Positions 1 to 8,083 of a stretch of 64,000 nt of DNA are shown in pieces. Origin of the DNA: Nitrospira sp. Lineage in GTDB: Bacteria; Nitrospirota; Nitrospiria; Nitrospirales; Nitrospiraceae. Numbering within the stretch: the first letter of the stretch is position 1; the number at the start of each line of letters is the position of its first letter. The translations under genes were made by a program, and so were the position numbers. The notes below the pieces were generated by a model that was not told the origin of the DNA, made no database searches, and was given only the letters and a program-made list of their open reading frames with translations. The stretch spans positions 1,612,001 to 1,676,000 of the forward strand of contig JBAOHZ010000009.1 of the NCBI GenBank assembly GCA_037045225.1, read 5' to 3'.

Positions 1-734
1 AAGCTTGGCTCTTCACGAAGCCGCATGGCGTGATTGGCGTCTGCCACCTGGTCTGCGGACCTCAGGCGAATCTTAAACACCACTCGACGACTTCTGTCTC
101 GATCAAGGACACGAGCCTCATCCATGATGGGATCTTGCCGCCCTCGCCCGCTGGCAGACGTCTTTTCGTGAAAACAGTGATAGGCCCAGGGCGCCGAATC
201 CTGAATCACCTCGAGTCCCTTCACCATCACATTCAGCGAACGCTCCTGACTCAATTTCAAGTTGTAGATATCTGTCCCGCGATCATCGGTATGCCCTTCG
301 ATCACCAGTGAATCGATGCGATCCCGCATGGCACCGCAGAGCAACGCCGCATAGGTTGGCATCGCATCCGCGAGAAAGCGGTCCGCCACCGACGAGAGCG
401 CGCCCTTGCCGAACTCAAAATTCAGCAACGCCTCCGGCACGACGATTCGGACCACATTGGGATCCGCAGGATCGGCATCCAGCGACAGGTCAAATCGTTG
501 GAAATGATCCCGTAGCAGCCCCTTCATATCATCCGTCGTTATCCGGGCCACCTTCCGATCCGGCGCCGGGATGGGTGCCGGCACGTTCGCCTGTGGTTCC
601 GTTTCGGACACTTTGGTGACATAGGCGCTGAACAGCAGAATGAAGATGACCGCGAGTGAGGTCATCAAATCCGTAATTCCGATCGTGAGCGTCGACGAGT
701 GCTCCTGTAGGTCCGGCGAGGGGTTGATACGCAT
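1..734 (-). CDS. MotB/OmpA-like protein, ZorB-like (partial, runs off the left edge)
   Basis: I translated this frame directly from the minus strand; it is open from the ATG at 734 to the window edge (244 codons, no stop). Residues 14-39 form one membrane helix containing Asp22 in the motif ITDLMTSL, the position of the proton-carrying Asp of MotB/ZorB. A peptidoglycan-binding OmpA/MotB domain follows, with EGHTDDRG, LSQERS and DRDRSRRVVF motifs. The ATG lies one base after the stop of the MotA-like gene, so the two are translationally coupled. Known: MotA/MotB-type pairs act as ion-driven stator units in flagella, Tol/Exb systems and Zorya defence. Inference: with a non-flagellar MotA partner carrying a long tail, this is best read as ZorB. 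A Tol/Exb- or Mot-like transport role remains possible because downstream genes are outside the window. Confidence 0.75.
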   Translation of the reverse strand, partial: MRINPSPDLQEHSSTLTIGITDLMTSLAVIFILLFSAYVTKVSETEPQANVPAPIPAPDRKVARITTDDMKGLLRDHFQRFDLSLDADPADPNVVRIVVPEALLNFEFGKGALSSVADRFLADAMPTYAALLCGAMRDRIDSLVIEGHTDDRGTDIYNLKLSQERSLNVMVKGLEVIQDSAPWAYHCFHEKTSASGRGRQDPIMDEARVLDRDRSRRVVFKIRLRSADQVADANHAMRLREEPS

Positions 735-735
735 A

Positions 736-1980
736 TCAGGCCACTCCCTTCATTGAGGTCCCCTGCCGCCAATTCGCAAACCAGCGCAACCCAAGCATCC
801 CGCCGTCCGGGGTGATGTTCTCCTCCAACTCTGACGGCAACGTGTCATCAAAGCAGGTCGAGTCCCATTCTCTCGCGTTCGTCCCGACATTCGGGGCCCC
901 CGCGTGATCATGCTTGAGTTCCTCGACCGAGCGTGCCAGCGTCTGGATCGCCTGGTTCAACTCCTGGATCGGGGCCGCCATCGTCTGCTGCATCACCCGC
1001 GACAATTCTTCGGCCAACCGATCCGGCGCAACGGATCGCCCTCCCGGCTCTCTCCGGCTCAGCACCTCCACGGCCTCCTTGAGCGCCGTCACGGTGGGAC
1101 TCAATCGATCACTGAGGGTACCCACCAGCCGATCGCCAAGGTCGCCGGGCACCGTCCCCACCGCAGCCGACGCTTGTGACGGCCCTGCCCCAGGCGTGAA
1201 GTTCTCCAACATCTGCTCCATGGTTCTGCGGGGGAAGAGCTCGTCGACCATCGTGACAAACTGCTGCTGAGTCGTCCCCAACCGATGCAAAGCAGACTTC
1301 TCCAACAGCACAAAGAGGTTGGCGCAGAGCAACCCGACAATCGACGTGAGGAACTTCCCGGCTAATCCGTTAATCAACCCTTGGATCCCCACGATATGCG
1401 ATCCATCCGCATGAAGCTTGCTTAAGCCGATGAGGATGGCCAGAAACGTGAGCAATAAACCGCCCCCCGTAATCAACGACGGGAACTGATGGTAAAAGGC
1501 CAGATTCAAGCGGCTATTCAACAAATCACGAGGGAAAAATTCCGCCGCGGTGCGGGTCGCAAATACTTTCGGCTCGATAAACCAGGCGGTGCGCTCCACG
1601 ATGAAGGTCTTACGAAAATGTAACCAGGCCGCCTCGAGACGCGGTTCCCGACGCATCGCCTTGTCGAGCGTATGGAGATCATCCAAATCGACCCGATCCG
1701 ATTGACCGCCGGTTGATTTCCCCGGCTTCTTCACATCGCTCAAACTAGGAACAGTCAACCAGTCCGATTGCAAGCTCTTACGGTCGGCTGTGAGGCTCGT
1801 CAGGGTCGGCCAGACACGGGTGTAGCACCTCTGCACCGTGGAAATGGCCGTCGTCAGGCGCCCGGCATGCCACAAGAACAGGGCGATCAGGCCGCCGGAA
1901 CCGAGCCAGCTCAACATCGGACTGTGGAGCTGCCCGAAGAGCGTCACATCTTGGCCGAAGAATTCCCAGAGAGACATCAT
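736..1980 (-). CDS. MotA/TolQ/ExbB-like channel protein, ZorA-like
   Basis: The frame is open further upstream, but I chose the ATGATG at 1980 because a GGGAGG ribosome-binding site precedes it and the upstream extension is Cys/Arg-rich and unlike a protein N-terminus. The product is 414 residues. Membrane helices lie near residues 24-40, 169-187 and 203-227; the last two, with the SIVGLL stretch, are the MotA/ExbB core. From about 250 onward a soluble tail continues for some 160 residues, with amphipathic segments such as DRLVGTLSDRLSPTV and QELNQAIQTLARSVEEL. Known: ZorA of Zorya systems is a MotA-like stator subunit with a long cytoplasmic tail, encoded directly before ZorB. This tail is shorter than in the best-known ZorA proteins. 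Function by homology only. Confidence 0.75.
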   Translation of the reverse strand: MMSLWEFFGQDVTLFGQLHSPMLSWLGSGGLIALFLWHAGRLTTAISTVQRCYTRVWPTLTSLTADRKSLQSDWLTVPSLSDVKKPGKSTGGQSDRVDLDDLHTLDKAMRREPRLEAAWLHFRKTFIVERTAWFIEPKVFATRTAAEFFPRDLLNSRLNLAFYHQFPSLITGGGLLLTFLAILIGLSKLHADGSHIVGIQGLINGLAGKFLTSIVGLLCANLFVLLEKSALHRLGTTQQQFVTMVDELFPRRTMEQMLENFTPGAGPSQASAAVGTVPGDLGDRLVGTLSDRLSPTVTALKEAVEVLSRREPGGRSVAPDRLAEELSRVMQQTMAAPIQELNQAIQTLARSVEELKHDHAGAPNVGTNAREWDSTCFDDTLPSELEENITPDGGMLGLRWFANWRQGTSMKGVA

Positions 1981-2234
1981 GGTGTCAGCACCTCCCGATT
2001 CAAACGAACAGAACGACCCAGCCCTCGCACAGAGATACAACTTTCGGGCCAGGCGTACAGCCGGCAGGCAGGCCTGAAACTCAGGGGATTTGTGTACTCG
2101 CGATGCGCGCGACACAGGATACCCGGCAAGAACTGCCGAGCAGCGGAACAAAATGCAGGCGGTGCAATGACGCGGCTAGCCACAGGTGCATCGGGACAGA
2201 GAGGCTGCGGGAGTGCGAGGGGAGACGATGCGAA

Positions 2235-2987
2235 TTAGCCGGCGTATTCGTAGGAGACGTCGCGAGTTTGGACAAGCTTGACGAGTTGAAGAGTCCCCGC
2301 TGGAATGGACGAGGCAATACGATCCCAGACCGCCTTGGCCAGATATTCACCGGTCACAAAAGGGGTCGCCAACACAATGCGTAGATCCCGCCCGTCGAAC
2401 GGTACCAGGACGCGCTCTTTCAGAAGGCGATCCAACGCGACAATATCCGTGACCATGCCGGTCTCACGATCAATCGGTCCATGCACTGAGACGAACAAGT
2501 CCCAGGTATGTCCGCGATGGCCGTCATGCACAGCGGTAAACGAATACCGCCTGGTCACTGAGGCCACCTCCAGGCCTGCTTCCGCAGTGAGATCAGCGCA
2601 CAGGTCCTCATCCTCGTACAGAGAGAGCCGTTGAAGGGTGCCGATATCCCGCTGCACCTGAAGTTTGTCCCAGAGGACTCGCGCGATGTTTTCTGAGGTT
2701 GGGATTTGGTGTTCGAAATAGGGGAGATCCAAATTCAGGTGTTTGTGATCAAACTCTTCCAGAACCTGCAGCAAGACCCGCTTCAGATCGAAGAGGTTCA
2801 CGACCATACCGGTTTGCGGATCGACCTCCCCGGCCACCGTCACTTCCAACATGTAGTTATGACCATGCCCGGGATCGTTATTACAGGCGCCGAATGTGGC
2901 GCGGTTCTTCGCTGCGTCCCACTCCGGCTTGTGGTACCGGTGAGAGGCGCAGAACTCTATGCGTTTATTCAGGAGCACAGACGCCAT
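2235..2987 (-). CDS. Two-domain 6-pyruvoyl-tetrahydropterin synthase / QueD-like protein
   Basis: About 250 residues made of two tandem PTPS/QueD folds. The N-terminal domain keeps the full signature: a zinc His in CASHRYH, the catalytic Cys in GACNNDPGHGHNY with both HGH zinc ligands, FDHKHLN, and the Glu of PTSENIA. The C-terminal domain (from about residue 150) keeps the fold (FTAVHDGHRGHTW, TGEYLAK) but lacks the catalytic Cys, has RGH where HGH is expected, and has FDGRDLR in place of FDHKHLN. Known: QueD makes 6-carboxy-tetrahydropterin for queuosine and 7-deazaguanine synthesis. Inference: one active and one structural or divergent half. No other queuosine gene is nearby. A TTG nine bases upstream (2996) is an alternative start. 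Confidence 0.85.
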   Translation of the reverse strand: MASVLLNKRIEFCASHRYHKPEWDAAKNRATFGACNNDPGHGHNYMLEVTVAGEVDPQTGMVVNLFDLKRVLLQVLEEFDHKHLNLDLPYFEHQIPTSENIARVLWDKLQVQRDIGTLQRLSLYEDEDLCADLTAEAGLEVASVTRRYSFTAVHDGHRGHTWDLFVSVHGPIDRETGMVTDIVALDRLLKERVLVPFDGRDLRIVLATPFVTGEYLAKAVWDRIASSIPAGTLQLVKLVQTRDVSYEYAG

Positions 2988-3045
2988 ACGATCCAATTCT
3001 CAATGTTCGAGACCCAATTTTCAAGAGCGATCGTTGAATTGACTC

Positions 3046-3630
3046 TTATTGCCGTAAGTCTGCAAGCCATTCCTGTCGCGTCACCCACGGCACCTCGGCT
3101 TCGGCGTCATACCCGGCATGATGCACTGTCAACGCGACTCGCGCAGCCTGATCGGCGATGGCCGTGACCATCGCAGGTGTCGGACGAAAGCGGACGAAAT
3201 GAACCGCGCTGATTTTCGTTTCATGGCTATGGCCGCCCTCGAACTCGCCGTAGACGACGTCTCCTCCGGCCCGGAGACCGACTTTCTGGCCGTGATCCAA
3301 GCCCATAAATAGATCCAGCCAGTGCTTCATCGTGTCCGGGTCCGTGAGTTCGATCAGGAGCGTCGCGCTCAACTCACCAGGGGCCGGGAGGAGGGCATTG
3401 TAAACATCCAATTCCTCCTGGACCTTCTGTGGATCGAAGATCCGCTCGACGCGAATCATTTCCTGAATTTGGAACCGCACGGTCTCCCGATTCTCAAAAA
3501 CCATCGTGATCTTCTCGCCAAGACTGATCCGCCGACGCCGTTTGAGCTCAATGATGGTCTGACGATACGGCTCGCGCTGCCGCTCGTACTCGTCGTGAGG
3601 AATCAGGTCCTGCAGTGTGAGTGTTTTCAT
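3046..3630 (-). CDS. DUF3501 family protein
   Basis: 194 residues starting at MKTLTLQDL; the longer open frame upstream runs through the end of the preceding gene and is not protein-like. The N-terminal part (EYERQREPYR, IIELKRRRRISLGEKITMVFEN, VRFQIQEMIRVERI) is characteristic of DUF3501. The family has no defined biochemical role, but it habitually sits next to a GlpC-like two-4Fe-4S/CCG-domain protein and a rubrerythrin, as here. It lies 50 bases after the Fe-S gene and is probably the last gene of the fur-rubrerythrin operon. Inference: it works with the Fe-S protein in peroxide or redox stress handling. Confidence 0.85.
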   Translation of the reverse strand: MKTLTLQDLIPHDEYERQREPYRQTIIELKRRRRISLGEKITMVFENRETVRFQIQEMIRVERIFDPQKVQEELDVYNALLPAPGELSATLLIELTDPDTMKHWLDLFMGLDHGQKVGLRAGGDVVYGEFEGGHSHETKISAVHFVRFRPTPAMVTAIADQAARVALTVHHAGYDAEAEVPWVTRQEWLADLRQ

Positions 3631-3680
3631 GTCTAGTCCAGAGTGAAACAGAACCCGCCCGCTGCGCAAGAGGTTACGAC

Positions 3681-4967
3681 TTAGGAGGCACGCGGGTCTC
3701 GTGGTAATCCATAGGCATCGCGGACAATCTGAATGGGATGCTGTGCAGCTCTCCCACCCACATGGGCCGCGGCACCGGCCTGATTCAACTGAAGTCCCGC
3801 CAGTGGACAATCGGACGCCACCAGATCAGCCGGCGTCTGCTCGACCACACGCACGGCTTTTTGTGCAATCGTCATGGAGAGGGGGAAAAACTCGACCTTG
3901 GCCGACCACGACCCGTCATGCCCGGAACATTTTTCTATGACCTCAACCTTCGCCCCGGCACATTCCATGAGTTCCTTCGATTTGAAGCCGATATTTTGAT
4001 CCCGCAGGTGACACGGTACCTGATACGCCACCCGCCCAGGTTTCTGCGTGAAATCCATGGCCAAGCCGCCCTCACGCTTCATCTTCATGAGGTACTCGCT
4101 GATGTCATACGTATGCTCGGCCACTCGTTTCGCATCGTCTCCGGCCACCAAACTCAGATATTCCCGCTTCACCATGAGACTACAACTGGGGGTGGGAATG
4201 ACGACATCATAGCCCTGATCCACCCATGATTTCAGCGATGCGATCGTGCGCTCTGCCGCGGCCACCATTGCCGCCGTATCGCCGATATCGAACGATGGCA
4301 TACCGCAACAGGACTGGTCCGGCAGTGCGACGTCTACCCCGTTTTTTTCGAGCACCTGCACGGTCGCTTTGCCCACATCGGTCGCTTGATAGTTCACCAG
4401 GCACCCGGCAAACAGAGCGGCCTTCTTGCTGGCCGTCGCCTTCCTGGACGAAGACCGGCGCGCCCACCAACGCACGAATGTTTCACGCTGATAGCGCAAC
4501 ACCTGCCGGTCACGGTGGACACCTAATACGGTCTGCATGACGCTTCGCACCCACCGCTGCCCCAACCCCCAATTGACCAGCGGCGCGAAGGCGCTGTTCA
4601 GTCGTCCCAGCAGGTCAGTTCGCGTGAGGAACCAATCCCGCCACCGGGTCCCACGCTCGATAGCCAGCCGCTTTTTCCACACTGCCATCAGGAGCGGAAA
4701 GTCGATGCCGTAGTGATGGGGCGGCGTATACGGGCAATGGTTGAAACAGAGCTTGCAGTAATAACATTCGTCGACGACGCGATGATGATCAGCCGCCGTG
4801 AACTTGGTCACGTCACTCGCGTATTCATCAATTCGATCCAGCAGCGTATTGAAGGAGGGACAGAGATTGAAGCAGCGGCGGCAGCCGTCGCATACGTCAT
4901 AGATCCGCAGGGTATCCTTCTCCAGGTCCTTCGGGTCGATCGGGTTGATCAGGGTGAGCTGTGTCAT
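3681..4967 (-). CDS. GlpC/HdrD-like Fe-S oxidoreductase with CCG domains
   Basis: 428 residues. The N-terminus has two 4Fe-4S cluster motifs (CDGCRRCFNLCP near residue 26 and CYYCKLCFNHCP near residue 68). Two CCG/heterodisulfide-reductase-type cysteine-rich segments follow, visible as FAGCLVNYQ with SCCGMPSFD, and VPCHLRDQ with KCSGHDGSW. There are no membrane helices, so it is probably cytoplasmic or peripheral. Known: relatives pass electrons between flavoproteins, quinones and thiol/disulfide partners. Neighbours: rubrerythrin upstream and DUF3501 downstream on the same strand. Inference: this protein may supply electrons to rubrerythrin for peroxide reduction. The exact partner is not evident. 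Confidence 0.88.
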   Translation of the reverse strand: MTQLTLINPIDPKDLEKDTLRIYDVCDGCRRCFNLCPSFNTLLDRIDEYASDVTKFTAADHHRVVDECYYCKLCFNHCPYTPPHHYGIDFPLLMAVWKKRLAIERGTRWRDWFLTRTDLLGRLNSAFAPLVNWGLGQRWVRSVMQTVLGVHRDRQVLRYQRETFVRWWARRSSSRKATASKKAALFAGCLVNYQATDVGKATVQVLEKNGVDVALPDQSCCGMPSFDIGDTAAMVAAAERTIASLKSWVDQGYDVVIPTPSCSLMVKREYLSLVAGDDAKRVAEHTYDISEYLMKMKREGGLAMDFTQKPGRVAYQVPCHLRDQNIGFKSKELMECAGAKVEVIEKCSGHDGSWSAKVEFFPLSMTIAQKAVRVVEQTPADLVASDCPLAGLQLNQAGAAAHVGGRAAQHPIQIVRDAYGLPRDPRAS

Positions 4968-5068
4968 GGAGGAGACAGGGTCACACGCGCAGCCAGCAGC
5001 AACCAGCGAGGCTATCCAATCGCGCCCTCGCTGATCGCTGATGATTGAACGCGAAAATCACACGCGCC

Positions 5069-5497
5069 TTAGCCTTGTTTCAAACTATCAAGACCCTTGG
5101 TAAACCGATTGGCATGGGACCGTTCTGCCTTAGCCAAGGTCTCGAACCACTCGGCCAATTCCGAGAAACCTTCATCACGCGCCGTCTTCGCCATGCCCGG
5201 ATACATCTGCGTATATTCGTACGTTTCCCCTTCGATCGCAGACTTCAGATTGGCTTCGGTGTTCCCGATCGGCACACCAGTGGCTGGGTCCCCGACTTCT
5301 TTCAGGAAATCCAGGTGGCCAAACGCGTGGCCCGTTTCGGCTTCAGACGTGTCGCGAAACAACCCGCCCACATCCGGATAGCCTTCAATGTCGGCGCGAC
5401 GCGCGAAATAGAGATAGCGCCGGTTGGCTTGTGATTCCCCGGCAAACGCGTGTTTGAGATTCTCATGACTCTTTGTGCCCTTCAAACTGTTTCCCAT
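5069..5497 (-). CDS. Rubrerythrin-family diiron protein without rubredoxin domain
   Basis: 142 residues from MGNSLKGTKSH; the start is set by an AAGGAGGAG ribosome-binding site. Ferritin-like diiron motifs are visible: FAGESQANRRY, a second Glu in SEAETGHAFGH, EGETYEYTQMYP and AKAERSHANRF. The C-terminal rubredoxin domain (two CxxC pairs) of classical rubrerythrin is absent, so this is the short erythrin/sulerythrin-like form and needs an external electron donor. Known: rubrerythrins reduce hydrogen peroxide in the cytoplasm. The gene follows a Fur/PerR-type regulator by 35 bases and precedes an Fe-S oxidoreductase, consistent with one peroxide-stress operon. Confidence 0.92.
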   Translation of the reverse strand: MGNSLKGTKSHENLKHAFAGESQANRRYLYFARRADIEGYPDVGGLFRDTSEAETGHAFGHLDFLKEVGDPATGVPIGNTEANLKSAIEGETYEYTQMYPGMAKTARDEGFSELAEWFETLAKAERSHANRFTKGLDSLKQG

Positions 5498-5532
5498 ACA
5501 CTCCTCCTTGGATAAATTGACGAATCTCTCCT

Positions 5533-5988
5533 CTACTCGCGACGCTTCATCACGTTCTCTTGCGCGTGCTGGCACTCCGCACAATATCCGCGAAACTCAA
5601 CCCGATGCCCGAGCACCTGAAATCCCCGCGCCTGCCGATGCGAGAGGGCCAACTGATTCAACCCCTCATCCATCACATCCATAATTCGACTGCACCCCAA
5701 ACAGATGAGGTGATGGTGCGCGGTGACATTGCCGTCGAACCGCGCCACATGATGGCCCACGTTCACTTCCCGCACCAATCCAGCTTGGCGCAACACCCCC
5801 AGCGTGTAGTACACGGTATTGCGCGACATCAACGGCTGTTGGCGCTTCACCGTTCGATAGAGGTCCTCGGCGCTCGGATGACTGGTCGTTTCCGCCAAAG
5901 CCGCATATATGGCCGCCCGCTGTCGAGTCACACGCACCGCGTGCCGACGAAAACGCGCCTCAATTTCCTGGGGATGCACCTTCATCAT
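5533..5988 (-). CDS. Fur family transcriptional regulator, PerR-like
   Basis: About 150 residues with the Fur winged helix (VTRQRAAIYAALAE, SRNTVYYTLGVLRQAGLV) and the dimerisation/metal domain (AHHHLICLGCSRIMDV, GYCAEC). The two CxxC pairs give the structural zinc site. MM at the start leaves a three-base ambiguity. The gene opens the operon with rubrerythrin, which favours a PerR-like peroxide sensor over an iron-uptake Fur. A 13-base palindrome of the Fur 7-1-7 type lies 15-27 bases before the start codon and suggests autoregulation. Metal and effector specificity cannot be read from sequence alone. Confidence 0.9.
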   Translation of the reverse strand: MMKVHPQEIEARFRRHAVRVTRQRAAIYAALAETTSHPSAEDLYRTVKRQQPLMSRNTVYYTLGVLRQAGLVREVNVGHHVARFDGNVTAHHHLICLGCSRIMDVMDEGLNQLALSHRQARGFQVLGHRVEFRGYCAECQHAQENVMKRRE

Positions 5989-6002
5989 GTTGCTTTCAAG
6001 TC

Positions 6003-6015
6003 AGGAATCATTCCT
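6003..6015. promoter_or_regulatory. Candidate Fur/PerR operator
   Basis: AGGAATCATTCCT is a perfect palindrome around a single central base. Six-base arms separated by one base match the general 7-1-7 layout of Fur-family boxes. It lies directly upstream of the Fur/PerR gene and of the rubrerythrin operon it would control. This is a sequence-pattern call; binding is inferred. Confidence 0.5.
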
Positions 6016-6211
6016 ACATAGCACGTAGGCCCATCTGACAGCAAGGCTGGCGCGGCTGCAGCCTGCCAGCGATAAGGAAGGATCACCTCGGCAAGATACG
6101 TTCAAGATCGACAGCGGTGACGAGTGAGTGGGTTCAGTGCCCACGCCGCCCGGAAACTGATCAAGGAAGAACGGAGGGGGGAATCGAATCAGCTGGGAGA
6201 CCGGCAGAGCA

Positions 6212-6769
6212 CTAGCGGCTGACGTACGAAGGCAATTCCGTCATCATGTCGGCCAAATACTTGTAGGCTTGATCCTTCGCCGACAACAGCGGCGTCGTGA
6301 TCGGCCAGTCAATCGCCAGAGCCGGATCATTCCAGAGAATGCCGCGCTCGTCCGGCGGCGAATACACCTCTGTACACTTATACAGAAATCCGGCTTCTTC
6401 ACTCAGCACACAAAAACCATGGGCAAAACCGGGAGGAATATACAACTGCCGCATGTTACTCTCGGACAGCTCTACCCCATACCATTGCCCAAATGTCGGT
6501 GATCCTTGTCGAATGTCGACGGCCACATCATAGACCGTTCCCTTGACGACCATGACCAATTTCCCTTGAGGCCGGGTCAACTGATAGTGAAGTCCGCGCA
6601 GCGTGCCGCGAACGGACCAGGAAAAATTATCCTGCACGAAGGGTTTGTCGATTCCAGCCGCGTCGTATCGTGATTCACGAAAGATCTCGACGAACTTTCC
6701 TCGGGCATCTCCGAAGACATCGGGTTCGATCTGAAAAAGACCCTGAAGCGGCGTAGGCGTAATCTGCAA
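6212..6769 (-). CDS. rfbC: dTDP-4-dehydrorhamnose 3,5-epimerase
   Basis: 185 residues, the usual length for RfbC/RmlC. Conserved features are GDARGKFVEIFRE, the catalytic-His motif RGLHYQ, the VYDVAVDIRQGSPTFGQW segment, PPGFAHGF and the ILWNDPALAIDWP end. The enzyme epimerises dTDP-4-keto-6-deoxyglucose at C3 and C5 on the route to dTDP-L-rhamnose for cell-surface polysaccharide. The other rhamnose genes (rfbA, rfbB, rfbD) are not in the window, so the gene is isolated here. It is preceded by about 120 bases without another gene. Confidence 0.95.
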   Translation of the reverse strand: MQITPTPLQGLFQIEPDVFGDARGKFVEIFRESRYDAAGIDKPFVQDNFSWSVRGTLRGLHYQLTRPQGKLVMVVKGTVYDVAVDIRQGSPTFGQWYGVELSESNMRQLYIPPGFAHGFCVLSEEAGFLYKCTEVYSPPDERGILWNDPALAIDWPITTPLLSAKDQAYKYLADMMTELPSYVSR

Positions 6770-6888
6770 GACACCTCCTAAATCACATTGAAGAGCACGC
6801 GCGCCATCATACCTCGTTCGCGCTCACGGGAAAAGGAGGCTTCGCCTTCCTCACCCGAAGTCGGATGCGTGAAGCCAAGAAGAGGCCG

Positions 6889-7290
6889 CTAGTTTCGATC
6901 CGAGGGACCAGAAGTCGGAGGGGGATCTGGATAGAGCTGTTGCAATCGATCAATCAACGGCTCAGCTGCAGGGCTACTGGATCGCGTCGGATCGCTAGCT
7001 GCATGCTCCCAAGTGAGCGTGGTAATTCCCGCTTCTGCAAAGAGCCGACGAATAGTGGCTACGATCGCGTCCAGCGTCAGCTCCGTACCGGATCGTAAAT
7101 CCAGCACACGTTCCCGAGGCGTGATTGGGGGTGAGTCGGTACTCACGAGGGCCCAACAGGCGTCGAACACCCTCCGCCGAAGTTCTTCGGGAACGTTGAG
7201 CGTGTCCAGACCGGACGTGCACAAGGCCGACACGACCAAGACAAACTGGAGATCGGGCATGCCCGGACTCTGGATATTGAGGGATTGCAT
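6889..7290 (-). CDS. Hypothetical protein, 133 residues
   Basis: I do not recognise this protein. It is soluble, with no signal peptide or membrane helix. The central part looks like a compact helical domain (VPEELRRRVFDACWALV, LDAIVATIRRLFAEAGI), followed by a Ser/Pro-rich C-terminal tail. The region has no competing frame with a better protein. It is transcribed divergently from the ubiquitin-fold gene about 100 bases away, and downstream lies rfbC in the same direction with a 120-base gap. The call as a real gene rests on length and plausible composition. Confidence 0.5.
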   Translation of the reverse strand: MQSLNIQSPGMPDLQFVLVVSALCTSGLDTLNVPEELRRRVFDACWALVSTDSPPITPRERVLDLRSGTELTLDAIVATIRRLFAEAGITTLTWEHAASDPTRSSSPAAEPLIDRLQQLYPDPPPTSGPSDRN

Positions 7291-7392
7291 AGTGATAATA
7301 TTAGTCGCGGCCGGCGTGGGGAGTCAATTTTTGCCCCTGGGTTGGGCAGCGCCACGGATACGACGACAGATCAACGGGAGGACACAGGTCGC

Positions 7393-7665
7393 ATGATTAC
7401 GATTACGCTGATGGGACAACTACAGACCACTGATGGAGAACGGGACCTCGCCTGCGAACTCCCTGCCCCGGTGACCGTTCGCCAAGTGATTCAACGACAG
7501 GGCCGCGGACTTCGCCACATGCTCCAGCTATTGCGGGAAAAGAAAGTCCTGGTTACCATCAACAAACGCATCGCCAGCGAGGATTCGCTGGTGCAAGACG
7601 GAGATGCCGTTCGATTCGTAGGGCATGACGGTGCAGGAGGCAGCGGACTCGCTCCGTCCTTTTAG
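7393..7665 (+). CDS. MoaD/ThiS-like ubiquitin-fold protein with C-terminal extension
   Basis: 90 residues starting at MITITLMGQ; a GGGAGG lies about 12 bases upstream. The pattern of a short first strand, a helix (VTVRQVIQRQG), VLVTINKR, and a final DGDAVRFVGHDGAGG fits a beta-grasp sulfur-carrier or ubiquitin-like fold. In mature MoaD and ThiS the protein ends in Gly-Gly; here GAGG is followed by seven residues, SGLAPSF. Either a peptidase must expose the diglycine, as known for some bacterial ubiquitin-like proteins, or the protein is not a carrier. No moa or thi genes are adjacent. Moderate confidence for the fold, low for function. Confidence 0.6.
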   Translation: MITITLMGQLQTTDGERDLACELPAPVTVRQVIQRQGRGLRHMLQLLREKKVLVTINKRIASEDSLVQDGDAVRFVGHDGAGGSGLAPSF

Positions 7666-7733
7666 CAGGCAACCGAAACAATTCCCCAGCGTCTCGCCCC
7701 CAGAACAAATCGCTCCCCCGCGGGACAAAACAT

Positions 7734-7772
7734 AAAGGCCGGTGCTCTCCACAAACGGAGCACCGGCCCTTT
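7734..7772. terminator. Bidirectional terminator hairpin
   Basis: GGCCGGTGCTC (7737-7747) pairs perfectly with GAGCACCGGCC (7758-7768). The hairpin is flanked by AAA on the left and TTT on the right, so it can work on both strands. It lies between the convergent ubiquitin-fold gene and the HU gene. Confidence 0.85.
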
Positions 7773-7795
7773 AGTCTGTAGAGGAACGAGGCTGA

Positions 7796-8083
7796 TTACT
7801 TCTTACCGAGGATCGAATCTTTGGCCATTTTCGCGACCCGGAACTTCACCACCCGCTTAGCCGGGATCTTGATCGGTTCACCCGTCTGCGGATTCCGACC
7901 CATGCGGGCCTTCCGATTGGCCAGCACCAACTTCCCGATTCCTGGAACGACAAAGGCATTCTTCGCTTCACGATAGGCGAGCGCGGCGAAATCGTCCAAA
8001 AATTGGACGGCCGTCTTCTTGGTAATCCCTGCCTTCCCAGCAAGATGGTCAGCAATCTGCGATTTCGTCATCGACTTGGCCAT
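7796..8083 (-). CDS. HU/IHF family DNA-binding protein
   Basis: 95 residues. It has MTKSQIADHLAGKAGITKK at the N-terminus, the DNA-contacting arm GRNPQTGEPIKIPAKRVVKFR, and a basic C-terminus, all typical of HU. It bends and packages DNA in the nucleoid. The start is supported by AAAGGGAGGAACGC upstream of the ATG. The HU versus IHF-subunit assignment is not firm; a single-gene HU homodimer is most likely because no partner gene is adjacent. Confidence 0.95.
   Translation of the reverse strand: MAKSMTKSQIADHLAGKAGITKKTAVQFLDDFAALAYREAKNAFVVPGIGKLVLANRKARMGRNPQTGEPIKIPAKRVVKFRVAKMAKDSILGKK

Noticed and set aside
1981..2234. N-terminal extension of the MotA-like protein
   Set aside because: The frame stays open but is Cys/Arg-rich and lacks a ribosome-binding site; the ATG at 1980 has a good one.
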